Shown here: piece after piece, positions 1 to 8,905 of the stretch
How the letters are laid out: each line of letters begins with the position of its first letter
How positions within the stretch are numbered: position 1 is the first letter of the stretch
DNA from: an uncultured Bacteroidales bacterium
GTDB lineage: Bacteria > Bacteroidota > Bacteroidia > Bacteroidales > Muribaculaceae
Reading direction: 5' to 3'
Assembly (NCBI GenBank): GCA_902793405.1
Contig: CADBDH010000003.1
Coordinates: 92,525 to 156,524, forward strand
DNA length: 64,000 nucleotides
Made by a program: the position numbers and the translations under genes
Notes under the pieces: generated by a model
Databases searched by the model: none
Told to the model about the DNA's origin: nothing
The model's input: the letters and a program-made list of their open reading frames with translations, nothing else

Positions 1-3000
1 GCTGTTTTGGCCATTTTATCTGCCAGCCATGCCAGCGCGTTCAATACGTCGGTTTACTCTACTAGTTCCAAACTTGCCACAGGCAAGTGGGTGAAGGTGA
101 CTGTTCCTGAGAATGGCGTCTATGAAATCACCTATGATGAACTCCGTGCAATGGGTTTCTCTAATCCCTCGAAGGTTCACGTTTATGGTACGGGAGGTCA
201 TGCCATTAATGAGTTGCTTAACGGCAGCGCCGTTGATGACTTGAAACAGGTACCTATCCTGCGCACTAGCAACAAAATCTGTTTTTACGGCAACGGTCCA
301 GTAGCGTTCTCCCTCGTAGACTATAGTACAAATCCTCATTTCACGCGAATAATCAACCCCTACTGCCAAGAGGGCTGTTATCTCCTGACTGAAGAATCCT
401 CGGCTGACCTGGTCCCTGAGGATAGGATTGTAGGTCCGTTTAGTGAGTATGAAGATTGTATCACGTCGCTGGGTTATTTCTATCATGAACGTGAACTCAT
501 GAGCTTGTCTAACACAGGTAAAGATCTGTTGGGTGAGGATTTCTCCAGGCATCCGTTGCGGGTAGACTACTTCTTGCCGCATTTGGCCGACAGCAATGTT
601 GTTGTCCAGTCTAGCATTGCTACTTACGCCAACGAGAATACCTATGCCAATGCTGCACTGCACAGTGGCGGCGTGTCGGATACTATGTCGTATAGTAACA
701 ATTCGTCACGCATCTATAAGCCGACACAATACGCTTACTATAATTTCGCGTCGCCCCATGCAACGTTGCATCTGACACGTCCTTTCCAGCAAGGCCAGTA
801 CGAGCCCTTGATTAAATTCACCACCGATACCGGCTCGGCTGTTGTTAAACGTCTTGACTATTTTATTATTTCTTATAAACACAATAACATCCTTAACGGA
901 GCTGCCGATAATCAGCTCCTCATGGGTTTTGGAATGAACCGAACCAATGCCCGTTATCTCTTGCCTAGCGCATCGTCGCGGACAGTAGTATGGTTCATCA
1001 ATAATACCAATAGCCCCCAACGGGTACCTACAGAGTCATATACCAACCCTAACAATAGTGGTTTGGCCTTTTACTCAGGCCCGATTGCACGCTCGATTTA
1101 TGTGGCCTTTGACCCGTCCAAGACGCTGAAGAAGATTACTTCGCATGAACCGGTGGCTAATCAGAATCTGCATGCTATGGCCGTTCCTGACCTGCTGGTT
1201 ATCACTACCGACGCGTTCCTGGAACAGGCCAACCGCTTGGCCGATCTGCACCGCGCCGTTGACGGCATCGATGTTGCCGTTGTAACCCAAGACCAGGTCT
1301 TCAACGAGTTCTCGAGCGGTACGCGCGACTGCATGGCATTCCGCTTGCTCTGCAAGATGCTGTATGATCGCAACAGCACCAAGTTCAAGAACCTGCTGCT
1401 GTTCGGTACGGGTTCGTTCGACAACCGTGAGCTGATGGGCAAACATCCCAATGACCTGTTGACCTACCAGAGCGACAATAGCAACTTTGAGGATTTATCT
1501 TACACGTGTGATGACTTTTTCGGTTTCCTGGACGATAATTCTGGATCCAACATGGCCAACGAGAAGTTGCGCATCGGTGTGGGCCGCATTACTTGTATCG
1601 ATGAAGAAGAGGCCCGCAACGACGTTGACAAGCTGGTTGAGTACTATGCCAACCCCGACTATGGTGTGTGGCGCAACAATACAATCGTGGCCAGCGACTC
1701 GCCAGATAAAGGCGAATTCATGTTCCAGGGTCAGGGATACAAGGAGCAGATCGACAACAACCTGCACACGGGCATGCATGTGAACACTGTTCACAATTCC
1801 ATGTATCCTCGCTCGACGCTTGAGCCCACTTTTGACGTGGAGCGCAAGACGGCTACCGAGGCCAAACGTAAACTGAGCTACTTGCTTAAGGATGGCGCTT
1901 ATTTCGTCACCTATGTGGGTCATGCAGGCCCTGCCTCGTTCACCAAGAAGAATAAGATGTGGACCACAGGCGATGTGGCTAGTACATCCTATCACCAGTT
2001 CCCCATCATGACTACCGTTTGCTGTAATGTGGCACACTATGACAATGACTCCCGTGGAATCGCTGAGCTGATGTTCCACAAGCGTGATGGTGGTGCAATT
2101 GCATTGCTGACATCGGCGCGCATGGTGTTTGCATCGGGCAACGACAAGTTGAATAAGTACTTCCTCGACGCGATGTTTAGCTATGATCGTACGGGCGTGA
2201 TGCCCACGTTGGGCGAAGCTTATAAAGCGTCGAAACTGGGCTTTACCACTTCTAACGTCAACAAGATGTCATTCTTGCTGCTGGGTGATCCCGCCATCCG
2301 TGTGAATTATCCTATCTCGAGATTTAACATCACAAAGGTGAACGGAACCACTGTGACCGATACGCTGAAGGCCAAAATCAGCCCGTTGTGCAAGTTTGAG
2401 GTTAAGGCCCAGGTGGTTGATGCCAATGGGCACCTCGACACCAGCTTCAATGGTGATGCCACAGTAACACTCTACGATCGCGAGGACTTGTTCACTACAT
2501 TGACCTTTACAATCAGTGGTGAAAGGGTGGACCGTGACATTTGTTTCGATCGCGCCAAGTTGGCCGAAGTTACGGGACGTGTTGTCAATGGCCTGTTCAC
2601 GGGCGAGATGATCGTACCCCAATCGCCCTTGGCCAGCAATCAGGACGTGATGATTCGTGTTTATGCCCACAAGGATAACAGCAATTATATGGTCAACGGT
2701 TTCACCAAGCAGGTGACCATGTTGCCATTTAATGAGGCTGTTGCCATCACCGATGACCAAGCGCCGGTCATCACTGACATGTTCTTGAACGACGTTTCCT
2801 CGTTTACCGATGGAGCCCTTGTGCCCGCCAACTCGAGATTATACATATCTGTTACCGACAATGAAGGCATCAATTTGCAGGCCAATTCGTTGAGCAACAC
2901 CATGAAGCTGCAGCTCGATGCCGGTAAGCAGTCGTTTGCCGAGGTGACTTGCTATGCTACAGTGGCCGATGGCGGCAAGACGGTGAATATCGAGTTCCCG

Positions 3001-3414
3001 ATGCCTGACCTGACCGAGGGCCTTCACACGATGACCTATACGGTCTATGACATGCTGGGCAACATTGCCACCCGCACGATTTCGTTTGTCGTGGGACAGA
3101 CGTCGATTGCCTCGCTCGTTGCCGACAAGATGCCGGCATTCCTTGATGGCAGTGTCAGCTTTGACGTCGAGACCGATCTGACCCAGGCACCTGACATGGT
3201 GGTGCGCGTCACCGACGCCATCGGCAGGCTCGTGTGGATGACCAATGCCAGCAGTTTCCCTGTCGTTTGGGACATGAAGGACATGAACGGCAACAAGGTC
3301 CCCGCAGGCCTGTACCGCTACTTCGGTACCTACAATGATGACGGTTATTATGGTGGCACTTCCATCAACAATCTTATAGTGCTTGACCCCGTCAAGACGG
3401 CTAAAAACAATTAG
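1..3414 (+). CDS. porU: Type IX secretion system sortase PorU (5' end outside window)
   Basis: The reading frame is open from base 1, so the true start lies upstream; the first visible residues look like the end of a signal peptide (AILSASHASA). About 1137 residues are visible, close to the usual PorU length of roughly 1150. The middle is a gingipain-type (peptidase C25) domain: the catalytic His is in VGHAGPASF (codon at 1921) and the probable catalytic Cys is the second Cys of TTVCCNVAHYD (codon at 2023). Beta-sandwich regions follow, and an FlgD-like module near the end carries NKVPAGLYRY. In the family, PorU sits on the cell surface, cleaves the C-terminal sorting signal of type IX cargo and attaches the cargo to anionic lipopolysaccharide. 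Family assignment is strong; activity is inferred from the residues. Confidence 0.9.
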   Translation, partial: AVLAILSASHASAFNTSVYSTSSKLATGKWVKVTVPENGVYEITYDELRAMGFSNPSKVHVYGTGGHAINELLNGSAVDDLKQVPILRTSNKICFYGNGPVAFSLVDYSTNPHFTRIINPYCQEGCYLLTEESSADLVPEDRIVGPFSEYEDCITSLGYFYHERELMSLSNTGKDLLGEDFSRHPLRVDYFLPHLADSNVVVQSSIATYANENTYANAALHSGGVSDTMSYSNNSSRIYKPTQYAYYNFASPHATLHLTRPFQQGQYEPLIKFTTDTGSAVVKRLDYFIISYKHNNILNGAADNQLLMGFGMNRTNARYLLPSASSRTVVWFINNTNSPQRVPTESYTNPNNSGLAFYSGPIARSIYVAFDPSKTLKKITSHEPVANQNLHAMAVPDLLVITTDAFLEQANRLADLHRAVDGIDVAVVTQDQVFNEFSSGTRDCMAFRLLCKMLYDRNSTKFKNLLLFGTGSFDNRELMGKHPNDLLTYQSDNSNFEDLSYTCDDFFGFLDDNSGSNMANEKLRIGVGRITCIDEEEARNDVDKLVEYYANPDYGVWRNNTIVASDSPDKGEFMFQGQGYKEQIDNNLHTGMHVNTVHNSMYPRSTLEPTFDVERKTATEAKRKLSYLLKDGAYFVTYVGHAGPASFTKKNKMWTTGDVASTSYHQFPIMTTVCCNVAHYDNDSRGIAELMFHKRDGGAIALLTSARMVFASGNDKLNKYFLDAMFSYDRTGVMPTLGEAYKASKLGFTTSNVNKMSFLLLGDPAIRVNYPISRFNITKVNGTTVTDTLKAKISPLCKFEVKAQVVDANGHLDTSFNGDATVTLYDREDLFTTLTFTISGERVDRDICFDRAKLAEVTGRVVNGLFTGEMIVPQSPLASNQDVMIRVYAHKDNSNYMVNGFTKQVTMLPFNEAVAITDDQAPVITDMFLNDVSSFTDGALVPANSRLYISVTDNEGINLQANSLSNTMKLQLDAGKQSFAEVTCYATVADGGKTVNIEFPMPDLTEGLHTMTYTVYDMLGNIATRTISFVVGQTSIASLVADKMPAFLDGSVSFDVETDLTQAPDMVVRVTDAIGRLVWMTNASSFPVVWDMKDMNGNKVPAGLYRYFGTYNDDGYYGGTSINNLIVLDPVKTAKNN

Positions 3415-3454
3415 ATGCTAACTACTAAAAAACTATAAACAACGAATTAAACAG

Positions 3455-5242
3455 ATGATGTCGATTGATCATATTTTGGCTCAGGCTACCGCAGCTGCGG
3501 TCAAGGAGTTGTATGGCGTGGATTTCCCCGCCGAGAAGATTGTTCCCCAAACGACCAAGAAGGAATTTGAGGGCAACGAGACGATTGTGGTATTCCCCTT
3601 CCTGAAGGCGTCGCACAAGGCGCCCGACGTGACGGCTCAGGAGATTGGCGAGCACATGCTGGCCCATTGCGACGCTGTCGAGAAGTTCAACGTTATCAAG
3701 GGCTTCCTGAACATCACCATCAAACCCTCGTTCTGGACCGGCGTGCTCCAGCATGTCGCCCAGACGCCCGACTATGGCTTCACCGCTGCGACCGACGACA
3801 GCCAGCTGGTGATGATTGAGTATTCGTCGCCCAACACCAACAAGCCCCTGCACCTGGGACACGTGCGCAACAACCTGCTGGGTTTCAGCTTGTCCAAGAT
3901 CATGGAGGCCAACGGCTACAAGGTTGTGAAGACCAATATCGTCAACGACCGTGGCATCCACATCTGCAAGTCGATGCTCGCATGGCTCAAGTGGGGCAAC
4001 GGCGACACGCCCGAGTCCACGGGCAAGAAGGGTGACCACCTGATTGGTGACTTCTACGTTGCCTTCGACAAACACTATAAGGCCGAGATCAAGGAACTCG
4101 TCGAGAAGGGCATGAGCCCCGAAGAGGCCGAGAAACAGGCTCCGCTCATCCAGGAGGCACACGACATGCTGCGCCGCTGGGAGGCTGGCGACCCCGAGGT
4201 GCGCGCCTTGTGGGAGAAGATGAACAATTGGGTCTATGCTGGCTTTGACGAGACCTACCGCCGCATGGGCGTTTCGTTCGACAAGATTTATTACGAGAGC
4301 GACACCTATTTGGTGGGCCGCGATACCGTGCTCGAGGGCCTCGAGAAGGGCTTGTTCTACCGCAAGGAGGACAACAGCGTGTGGGCCGACCTCACTCCCG
4401 ACGGCTTGGACCACAAGCTGCTGCTGCGCAGCGACGGTACTTCGGTCTATATGACCCAGGACATCGGCACCGCCCAGTTGCGTTACAAGGACTATCCCAT
4501 CGACCGCATGATTTATGTTGTGGGCAATGAGCAGAACTACCACTTCCAGGTGCTCTCGTTGTTGCTCGACAAGCTGGGCTTCAAGTGGGGTAAGGACCTG
4601 GTGCACTTCTCCTATGGCATGGTAGAGCTGCCCAATGGCAAGATGAAGTCCCGCGAGGGAACCGTCGTCGATGCCGACGAGCTCATGGACGAGATGATCG
4701 CCACCGCCACCGAGATGGCCGGTGAGCCTGGACGTCTGCAGGGCGTGTCCGAGGAGGAGCGCGAGGACGTGCTGCGCATGATTGGCCTGGGTGCCTTGAA
4801 GTACTTCATCCTCAAGGTTGACCCCCGAAAGACCATGCTGTTCGACCCCAGCGAGTCCATCGACTTCAACGGCAACACGGGCCCCTTCATCCAGTACACA
4901 CATGCCCGCATCAAGTCGGTACTGCGCAAGAGTGGCGAGGACTATAACGCCGTGGACATCAGCACCGTTGCTCCTAACGAGAAGGAGACCTCGCTTATCC
5001 AGAAGCTGGCCGACTTCACCGACGCCGTAGCCGATGCCGGCCGCAACTACAGCCCCGCCTTGATTGCCAACTACGTCTATGACCTGGCCAAGGAATATAA
5101 CCAGTTCTATCATGACTACAGCATCCTCAAGGAGCAGGACAAGAAGGTGCGCGCCTTCCGCCTGCTGCTCAGTGCCACAGTTGCCGATGTCATTTGCCGC
5201 GGCATGTCGCTGCTCGGCATCGAGGTGCCCGAGCGCATGTAA
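3455..5242 (+). CDS. argS: Arginyl-tRNA synthetase
   Basis: Class I aminoacyl-tRNA synthetase of 595 residues, normal for bacterial ArgS. It charges tRNA-Arg with arginine using ATP in the cytoplasm. The HIGH-type signature is HLGH at residues 133-136, preceded by SSPNTNKPLHLGH, which is typical of ArgS. The KMSKS-type loop is KMKSREG from residue 396. The C-terminal DALR anticodon-binding region has the expected NYSPALIANYVYDLAKEYNQ stretch. Two ATG codons are adjacent at 3455 and 3458; the first is annotated. The 40-base gap after porU holds an A-rich leader and no terminator, so readthrough from porU is possible. Confidence 0.97.
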   Translation: MMSIDHILAQATAAAVKELYGVDFPAEKIVPQTTKKEFEGNETIVVFPFLKASHKAPDVTAQEIGEHMLAHCDAVEKFNVIKGFLNITIKPSFWTGVLQHVAQTPDYGFTAATDDSQLVMIEYSSPNTNKPLHLGHVRNNLLGFSLSKIMEANGYKVVKTNIVNDRGIHICKSMLAWLKWGNGDTPESTGKKGDHLIGDFYVAFDKHYKAEIKELVEKGMSPEEAEKQAPLIQEAHDMLRRWEAGDPEVRALWEKMNNWVYAGFDETYRRMGVSFDKIYYESDTYLVGRDTVLEGLEKGLFYRKEDNSVWADLTPDGLDHKLLLRSDGTSVYMTQDIGTAQLRYKDYPIDRMIYVVGNEQNYHFQVLSLLLDKLGFKWGKDLVHFSYGMVELPNGKMKSREGTVVDADELMDEMIATATEMAGEPGRLQGVSEEEREDVLRMIGLGALKYFILKVDPRKTMLFDPSESIDFNGNTGPFIQYTHARIKSVLRKSGEDYNAVDISTVAPNEKETSLIQKLADFTDAVADAGRNYSPALIANYVYDLAKEYNQFYHDYSILKEQDKKVRAFRLLLSATVADVICRGMSLLGIEVPERM

Positions 5243-5264
5243 AATAACCAGTAGAGTTGGCATG

Positions 5265-5311
5265 GTTTTTGCTACTGATAACTAAGAACTAAAAACTAAC
5301 AACTACAAGAT
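5265..5311 (+). repeat. A-rich CTAAAAACTAACAACT leader repeat before the Bax1-I gene
   Basis: The bases before the start codon are reiterated words of the type AACTAAGAACTAAAAACTA. Similar word clusters precede argS, sufC, cysS, the UvrA-like gene, der, era and waaA, always in the same orientation relative to the downstream start codon. Confidence 0.6.
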
Positions 5312-6040
5312 ATGAACAACTGGAATAATAACATCGAGAACGGCTATCAGACCGCCGTTCAGGCCGAGAATGAATTGACGTTGCAGCGCTATGTCGCTGG
5401 CGTGATGCGCAAGGTGTATGGCAAGATGGCTTTGGGCCTGTTGGCCACCGCCATCACGTCCTACCTGATGTTGTCTAGCCATGCTCTGATGAACATGCTG
5501 TTCAGCACCACGGCGACAATCTGGATTCTGTTTGCAGCCGAGTTGGGTCTGGTCATCTACCTGAGTGCCCGCATCGACAAGCTGAGTGCAGGCACGGCCA
5601 CCGCCCTGTTCTACGCCTACAGTATTTTGAACGGCATCACGTTGACGCCTATCTTCCTGACATATACCGGCGTGTCGATTGCCACAACCTTTGCGATTAC
5701 GGCTGGCACCTTTGGCGCCATGACCATCTTCGGCTATGTGACGCGTCAGGACTTGTCAAAGATGGGCTCCTTCCTGTTCATGGCACTGATTGGACTCATC
5801 GTGTGCGCTATAGTGAATATGTTCATGAAGAACTCAATGTTTGACCTGCTCATCAGTTGTGCCGGTGTGCTCATCTTCGTGGGACTCACCGCATGGGATA
5901 CCCAGGCTATCAAGCGCATGTGCGGCGAGGCCGATCCCTCGACGCTGGGCAAGGTCGCCACGATGGGCGCTCTGACCCTCTATCTCGACTTCATCAACCT
6001 GTTCCTGTATCTGCTGCGCTTCTTCGGCAGCCGCGATTGA
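5312..6040 (+). CDS. Bax inhibitor-1/YccA family membrane protein
   Basis: A 242-residue protein with a short polar N terminus and about seven hydrophobic segments, matching the Bax1-I (BI-1/YccA/YetJ) family in length and layout. Family hallmarks visible in the C-terminal half are an acidic residue in TAWDTQAIK and another in LYLDFINLFLYLLRFFG. Bacterial members such as YetJ behave as pH-sensitive calcium leak channels, and YccA modulates FtsH; neither role is shown here. The start ATG at 5312 follows the A-rich leader. A terminator lies just downstream at 6115-6142. Confidence 0.9.
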   Translation: MNNWNNNIENGYQTAVQAENELTLQRYVAGVMRKVYGKMALGLLATAITSYLMLSSHALMNMLFSTTATIWILFAAELGLVIYLSARIDKLSAGTATALFYAYSILNGITLTPIFLTYTGVSIATTFAITAGTFGAMTIFGYVTRQDLSKMGSFLFMALIGLIVCAIVNMFMKNSMFDLLISCAGVLIFVGLTAWDTQAIKRMCGEADPSTLGKVATMGALTLYLDFINLFLYLLRFFGSRD

Positions 6041-6114
6041 TAAAAACTACAAATTACGCGAATTCAACGAATAGCATCCGCATCCAGATAAAAGGAAGAC
6101 AACAAATACAATTG

Positions 6115-6142
6115 ACCCCGACAACACTCATGTTGCCGGGGT
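6115..6142 (+). terminator. Stem-loop terminator after the Bax1-I gene
   Basis: ACCCCGACAACA (6115-6126), loop CTCA, then TGTTGCCGGGGT (6131-6142): a 12-pair stem with one A-C mismatch, followed by TGATTTT. The 3' arm is also the first part of each of the three tandem repeats that follow. Confidence 0.65.
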
Positions 6143-6606
6143 TGATTTTGAATATAAATGGTCATAAATGTCCACGAATGGTCATGAATATATTTTTTTA
6201 ATGGTCACTCATGGTAGTTTATGGTCATTCGTGTAAAAAAACTCAGTTAAGTAGTTGTTTGAGTTGTGCAAGTTGTCTTTAATTTGTGTTCTAACGTTGC
6301 CGGGGTTAAATTTTGAACATAAATGGCCATCAATGTCCACGAATGGTCATGAATATATTTTTAATGGTCATTCATGGTAGTTTATGGTCATTCGTGTAAA
6401 AAACTCAGTTAAGTTGGTTGAGTTGTGCAAGTTGTCTTTAATTTGTGTTCTAACGTTGCCGGGGTTGATTTTTAAACATAAATGGCCATCAATGCCCACG
6501 AATGGTCATGAATTTTTTTTTTAATGGTCATTCATGGTAGTTTATGGTCATTCGTGTAAAAAAAACTCAATTAAGTTGTTTTGGTTGTTTTAGTTGTCTT
6601 TATGAT
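6131..6606 (+). repeat. Three tandem ~160-bp direct repeats
   Basis: Unit 1 runs about 6131-6294, unit 2 6295-6453 and unit 3 6454-6606. Each begins with GTTGCCGGGGTT and continues through a conserved string of TGGTCAT-containing words, then AAAAACTCA and AGTTGTCTTTA. The units are visibly more than 85-90% alike. Each contains nested inverted repeats: CACGAATG pairs with CATTCGTG (6173-6180 with 6226-6233 in unit 1), and in units 2 and 3 CATGAAT pairs with ATTCATG. No open reading frame of note is present. This fills most of the 679-base gap between the Bax1-I and amylase genes. Confidence 0.9.
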
Positions 6607-6656
6607 AGCTAGGAACCGGATGGTGTTGAATTATTGTTGTCTTTTAGGCGTTGTCG

Positions 6657-6688
6657 TTGGTGGGGCAGTGGAAAATGTATTACCTTTG
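6657..6688 (+). promoter_or_regulatory. Bacteroidota promoter for the amylase gene
   Basis: A -33 TTG at 6657-6659, 21 bases, then the -7 box TACCTTTG at 6681-6688. Transcription would start around 6691, upstream of the ATG at 6720, which excludes the longer reading frame that begins at 6651. Confidence 0.7.
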
Positions 6689-6719
6689 TGGTGATGATTT
6701 ACAACAAAATTCAAGGACG

Positions 6720-8798
6720 ATGAAACGTATATTTCTGATATCGATGTTAGCCTTGCTGCCCGTGCTGGCAGTGGCTCAGGGTTGGCCTGCCAATTATGGA
6801 GGCGTGATGTTGCAGGGGTTCTATTGGGACTCCTATAACGATAGCAAGTGGACCAATCTTCAATCTCAGGCCGTAGAGTTGGCCGAGTTCTTCCAACTCG
6901 TGTGGATTCCACAGAGCGCCAGCTGTGGCGGCTATAGCTCCATGGGCTATGACCCCGAGTATTGGTTTTCCAACTACACAAGTTCCTTCGGCAACAAATC
7001 GGAATTGCAGTCGATGATCAATACCTTCAGGTCAAAGGGCATCGGCACTATTGCCGATGTGGTCATCAACCACCGCAAGAGCATCACCGACTGGGTCACA
7101 TTCCCCGCCGAGGTCTACAAGGGCACGACTTACCGCCTGCAGTCTACCGACATCTGCCGCAACGACGATGGCGGGGCCACGCTTAACTGGGCCAACAGTA
7201 ACGGCCGCTCGCTGAGCGCCAACAACGACAGCGGTGAGGACTGGAGCGGACTGCGCGACCTGGACCACTCCAGCAGTAACGTGCAGACCACCGTCAAGGC
7301 CTACCTGCGCATGCTGCTCGATGACCTGGGCTATGCGGGTTTCCGCTACGACATGACCAGGGGTTATGCCGCCAGCTACACCGGATTGTATAATGCCTAT
7401 GCCACGCCGACCTATTCGGTGGGCGAGTATTGGGACGGCAACCTGAGTGCCGTGAAATCTTGGATTGACGGCACCAAGGTGAGTGGAGTGGTGCAGAGTG
7501 CGGCTTTTGACTTCCCCTTCCGCTACACCATTCGCGATGCGGTGAACAACAACAATTGGACAGGCCTCTCGGGCAACGGTCTGAACATGGATGCAAATTA
7601 TCGCCGCTACTCGGTGACCTTTGTCGAGAACCACGACACGCAGTACCGTGACTCTTACAACCCCCAGGACCCCATCAACCAGTATGTCGAGGCCGCCAAT
7701 GCCTATATGCTTGCCATGCCCGGCACGCCTTGCATCTTCCTCAAACACTGGCAGACCTACAAGGAGAGCATCAAGCAGATGATTTATGCCCGTCAGTTGG
7801 CAGGCATCACCAATACAAGCACGACCACAAGGCACGCCTACAGTGCCAACAACAATTACCACGTGCAGCGCACCACGGGCAACCGTGGCTCCCTGCTCGC
7901 CGTGATGGGTGGCAGCGGTTTCTCGATACCTTCAACCTATGTGTTGGTGGCCAGTGGCACCAACTATCGCTTGGCACTGAGCAAGACGACCGAGACAGCG
8001 TGGGCCAGCGTTCCCAGCGGCAAGCATCAGGACCCGTTCAACGTCACGCTCACAGCCATTACCCAATCCTCGGGCGCCCAAATCGTCTATACCCTCGATG
8101 GCAGCGAACCCACTGCTACCAATGGCACCGTGATAGCCAGCGGCTCGAGCGTCGCCATCAATCGTTGCCTGACCATGAAAGCAGGCTTGCTGATTAACGG
8201 TGTGGTGACCGGTGTCATCACCCGCAACTACACGGTGGTGAACGAGGAGTATGATGCCTACGAAATCACTGTTTATCTCAAAGACCCGACCGTGGCTCCC
8301 AACAACTGGCCGCAGGTGGCCTACTACTGCTGGGATGTCAACAATGTGCAGCAGTGCGGCAACTGGCCCGGCACGGTGGTGACCGAGACCCGCATGGTGG
8401 GTGGCGTTAAGTTCTATTGCAAGACCTTTAGCATCACGGGCAGCCAGTATTATCTTAACTTCGTCTTCAGCCAGGGCGGCAGCACTGCAGGCAGCCACCA
8501 GACCGTGGATGTGACGGGCGTGCGCCAGACCGCCTTCTTTGAGGTGACGACCCAGACCAACAAGTATCAAGTCAGGGACGTGACCGGCACCTATCTGCCG
8601 TATCTCGATGACCAGACCGAACCGGGCGACGTGAATGGCGATGGTGCTGTGAATATTGCCGATGTGACGGCCTTGATCGACTATCTGCTGAGTGGAGATG
8701 CCGAGTTGATTGACGAGGCTGCGGCCGACGTGAATGGCGACACGCTCATCAACATCGCCGATGCGGCAGCCCTGATTGACCTGTTGCTGGGCAGTTGA
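6720..8798 (+). CDS. Secreted GH13 alpha-amylase with starch-binding and dockerin-like modules
   Basis: A 692-residue protein starting MKRIFLISMLALLPVLAVAQ, a signal peptide. The GH13 barrel carries all four classic regions: DVVINH (from residue 113), GFRYD with nucleophile Asp211, VGEYWDG with acid Glu236, and ENHD with Asp306. After the barrel come a chitobiase-C-like beta module (about 450-507, TLDGSEPTATNGT), a CBM26-like starch-binding module (about 510-610), and two dockerin-like calcium loops (636-692, GDVNGDGAVNIADV and a second copy). It should cleave internal alpha-1,4 bonds of starch outside the cell. There is no typical type IX C-terminal domain; the dockerin pair occupies that position. 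Confidence 0.93.
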   Translation: MKRIFLISMLALLPVLAVAQGWPANYGGVMLQGFYWDSYNDSKWTNLQSQAVELAEFFQLVWIPQSASCGGYSSMGYDPEYWFSNYTSSFGNKSELQSMINTFRSKGIGTIADVVINHRKSITDWVTFPAEVYKGTTYRLQSTDICRNDDGGATLNWANSNGRSLSANNDSGEDWSGLRDLDHSSSNVQTTVKAYLRMLLDDLGYAGFRYDMTRGYAASYTGLYNAYATPTYSVGEYWDGNLSAVKSWIDGTKVSGVVQSAAFDFPFRYTIRDAVNNNNWTGLSGNGLNMDANYRRYSVTFVENHDTQYRDSYNPQDPINQYVEAANAYMLAMPGTPCIFLKHWQTYKESIKQMIYARQLAGITNTSTTTRHAYSANNNYHVQRTTGNRGSLLAVMGGSGFSIPSTYVLVASGTNYRLALSKTTETAWASVPSGKHQDPFNVTLTAITQSSGAQIVYTLDGSEPTATNGTVIASGSSVAINRCLTMKAGLLINGVVTGVITRNYTVVNEEYDAYEITVYLKDPTVAPNNWPQVAYYCWDVNNVQQCGNWPGTVVTETRMVGGVKFYCKTFSITGSQYYLNFVFSQGGSTAGSHQTVDVTGVRQTAFFEVTTQTNKYQVRDVTGTYLPYLDDQTEPGDVNGDGAVNIADVTALIDYLLSGDAELIDEAAADVNGDTLINIADAAALIDLLLGS

Positions 8799-8905
8799 TT
8801 GTGCCGATGCGCCATTTGAGTGATTATTCACGTGTGAAACACAATAAATGAGGGTTTTCTAAGTTTATAAGGTAAAAAGACAATAGAAATATCTGCTGAT
8901 TAGAA

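Noticed and set aside
3425-5263. 612-codon minus-strand frame opposite argS
   Set aside because: Antisense shadow of argS; composition is typical of complementary-strand frames.
6131-6606. CRISPR array
   Set aside because: Only three units of about 160 bases, no short repeats with unique spacers and no cas genes.
6651-6719. Upstream extension of the amylase frame starting at 6651
   Set aside because: The promoter (6657-6688) lies inside it; the signal peptide starts at 6720.
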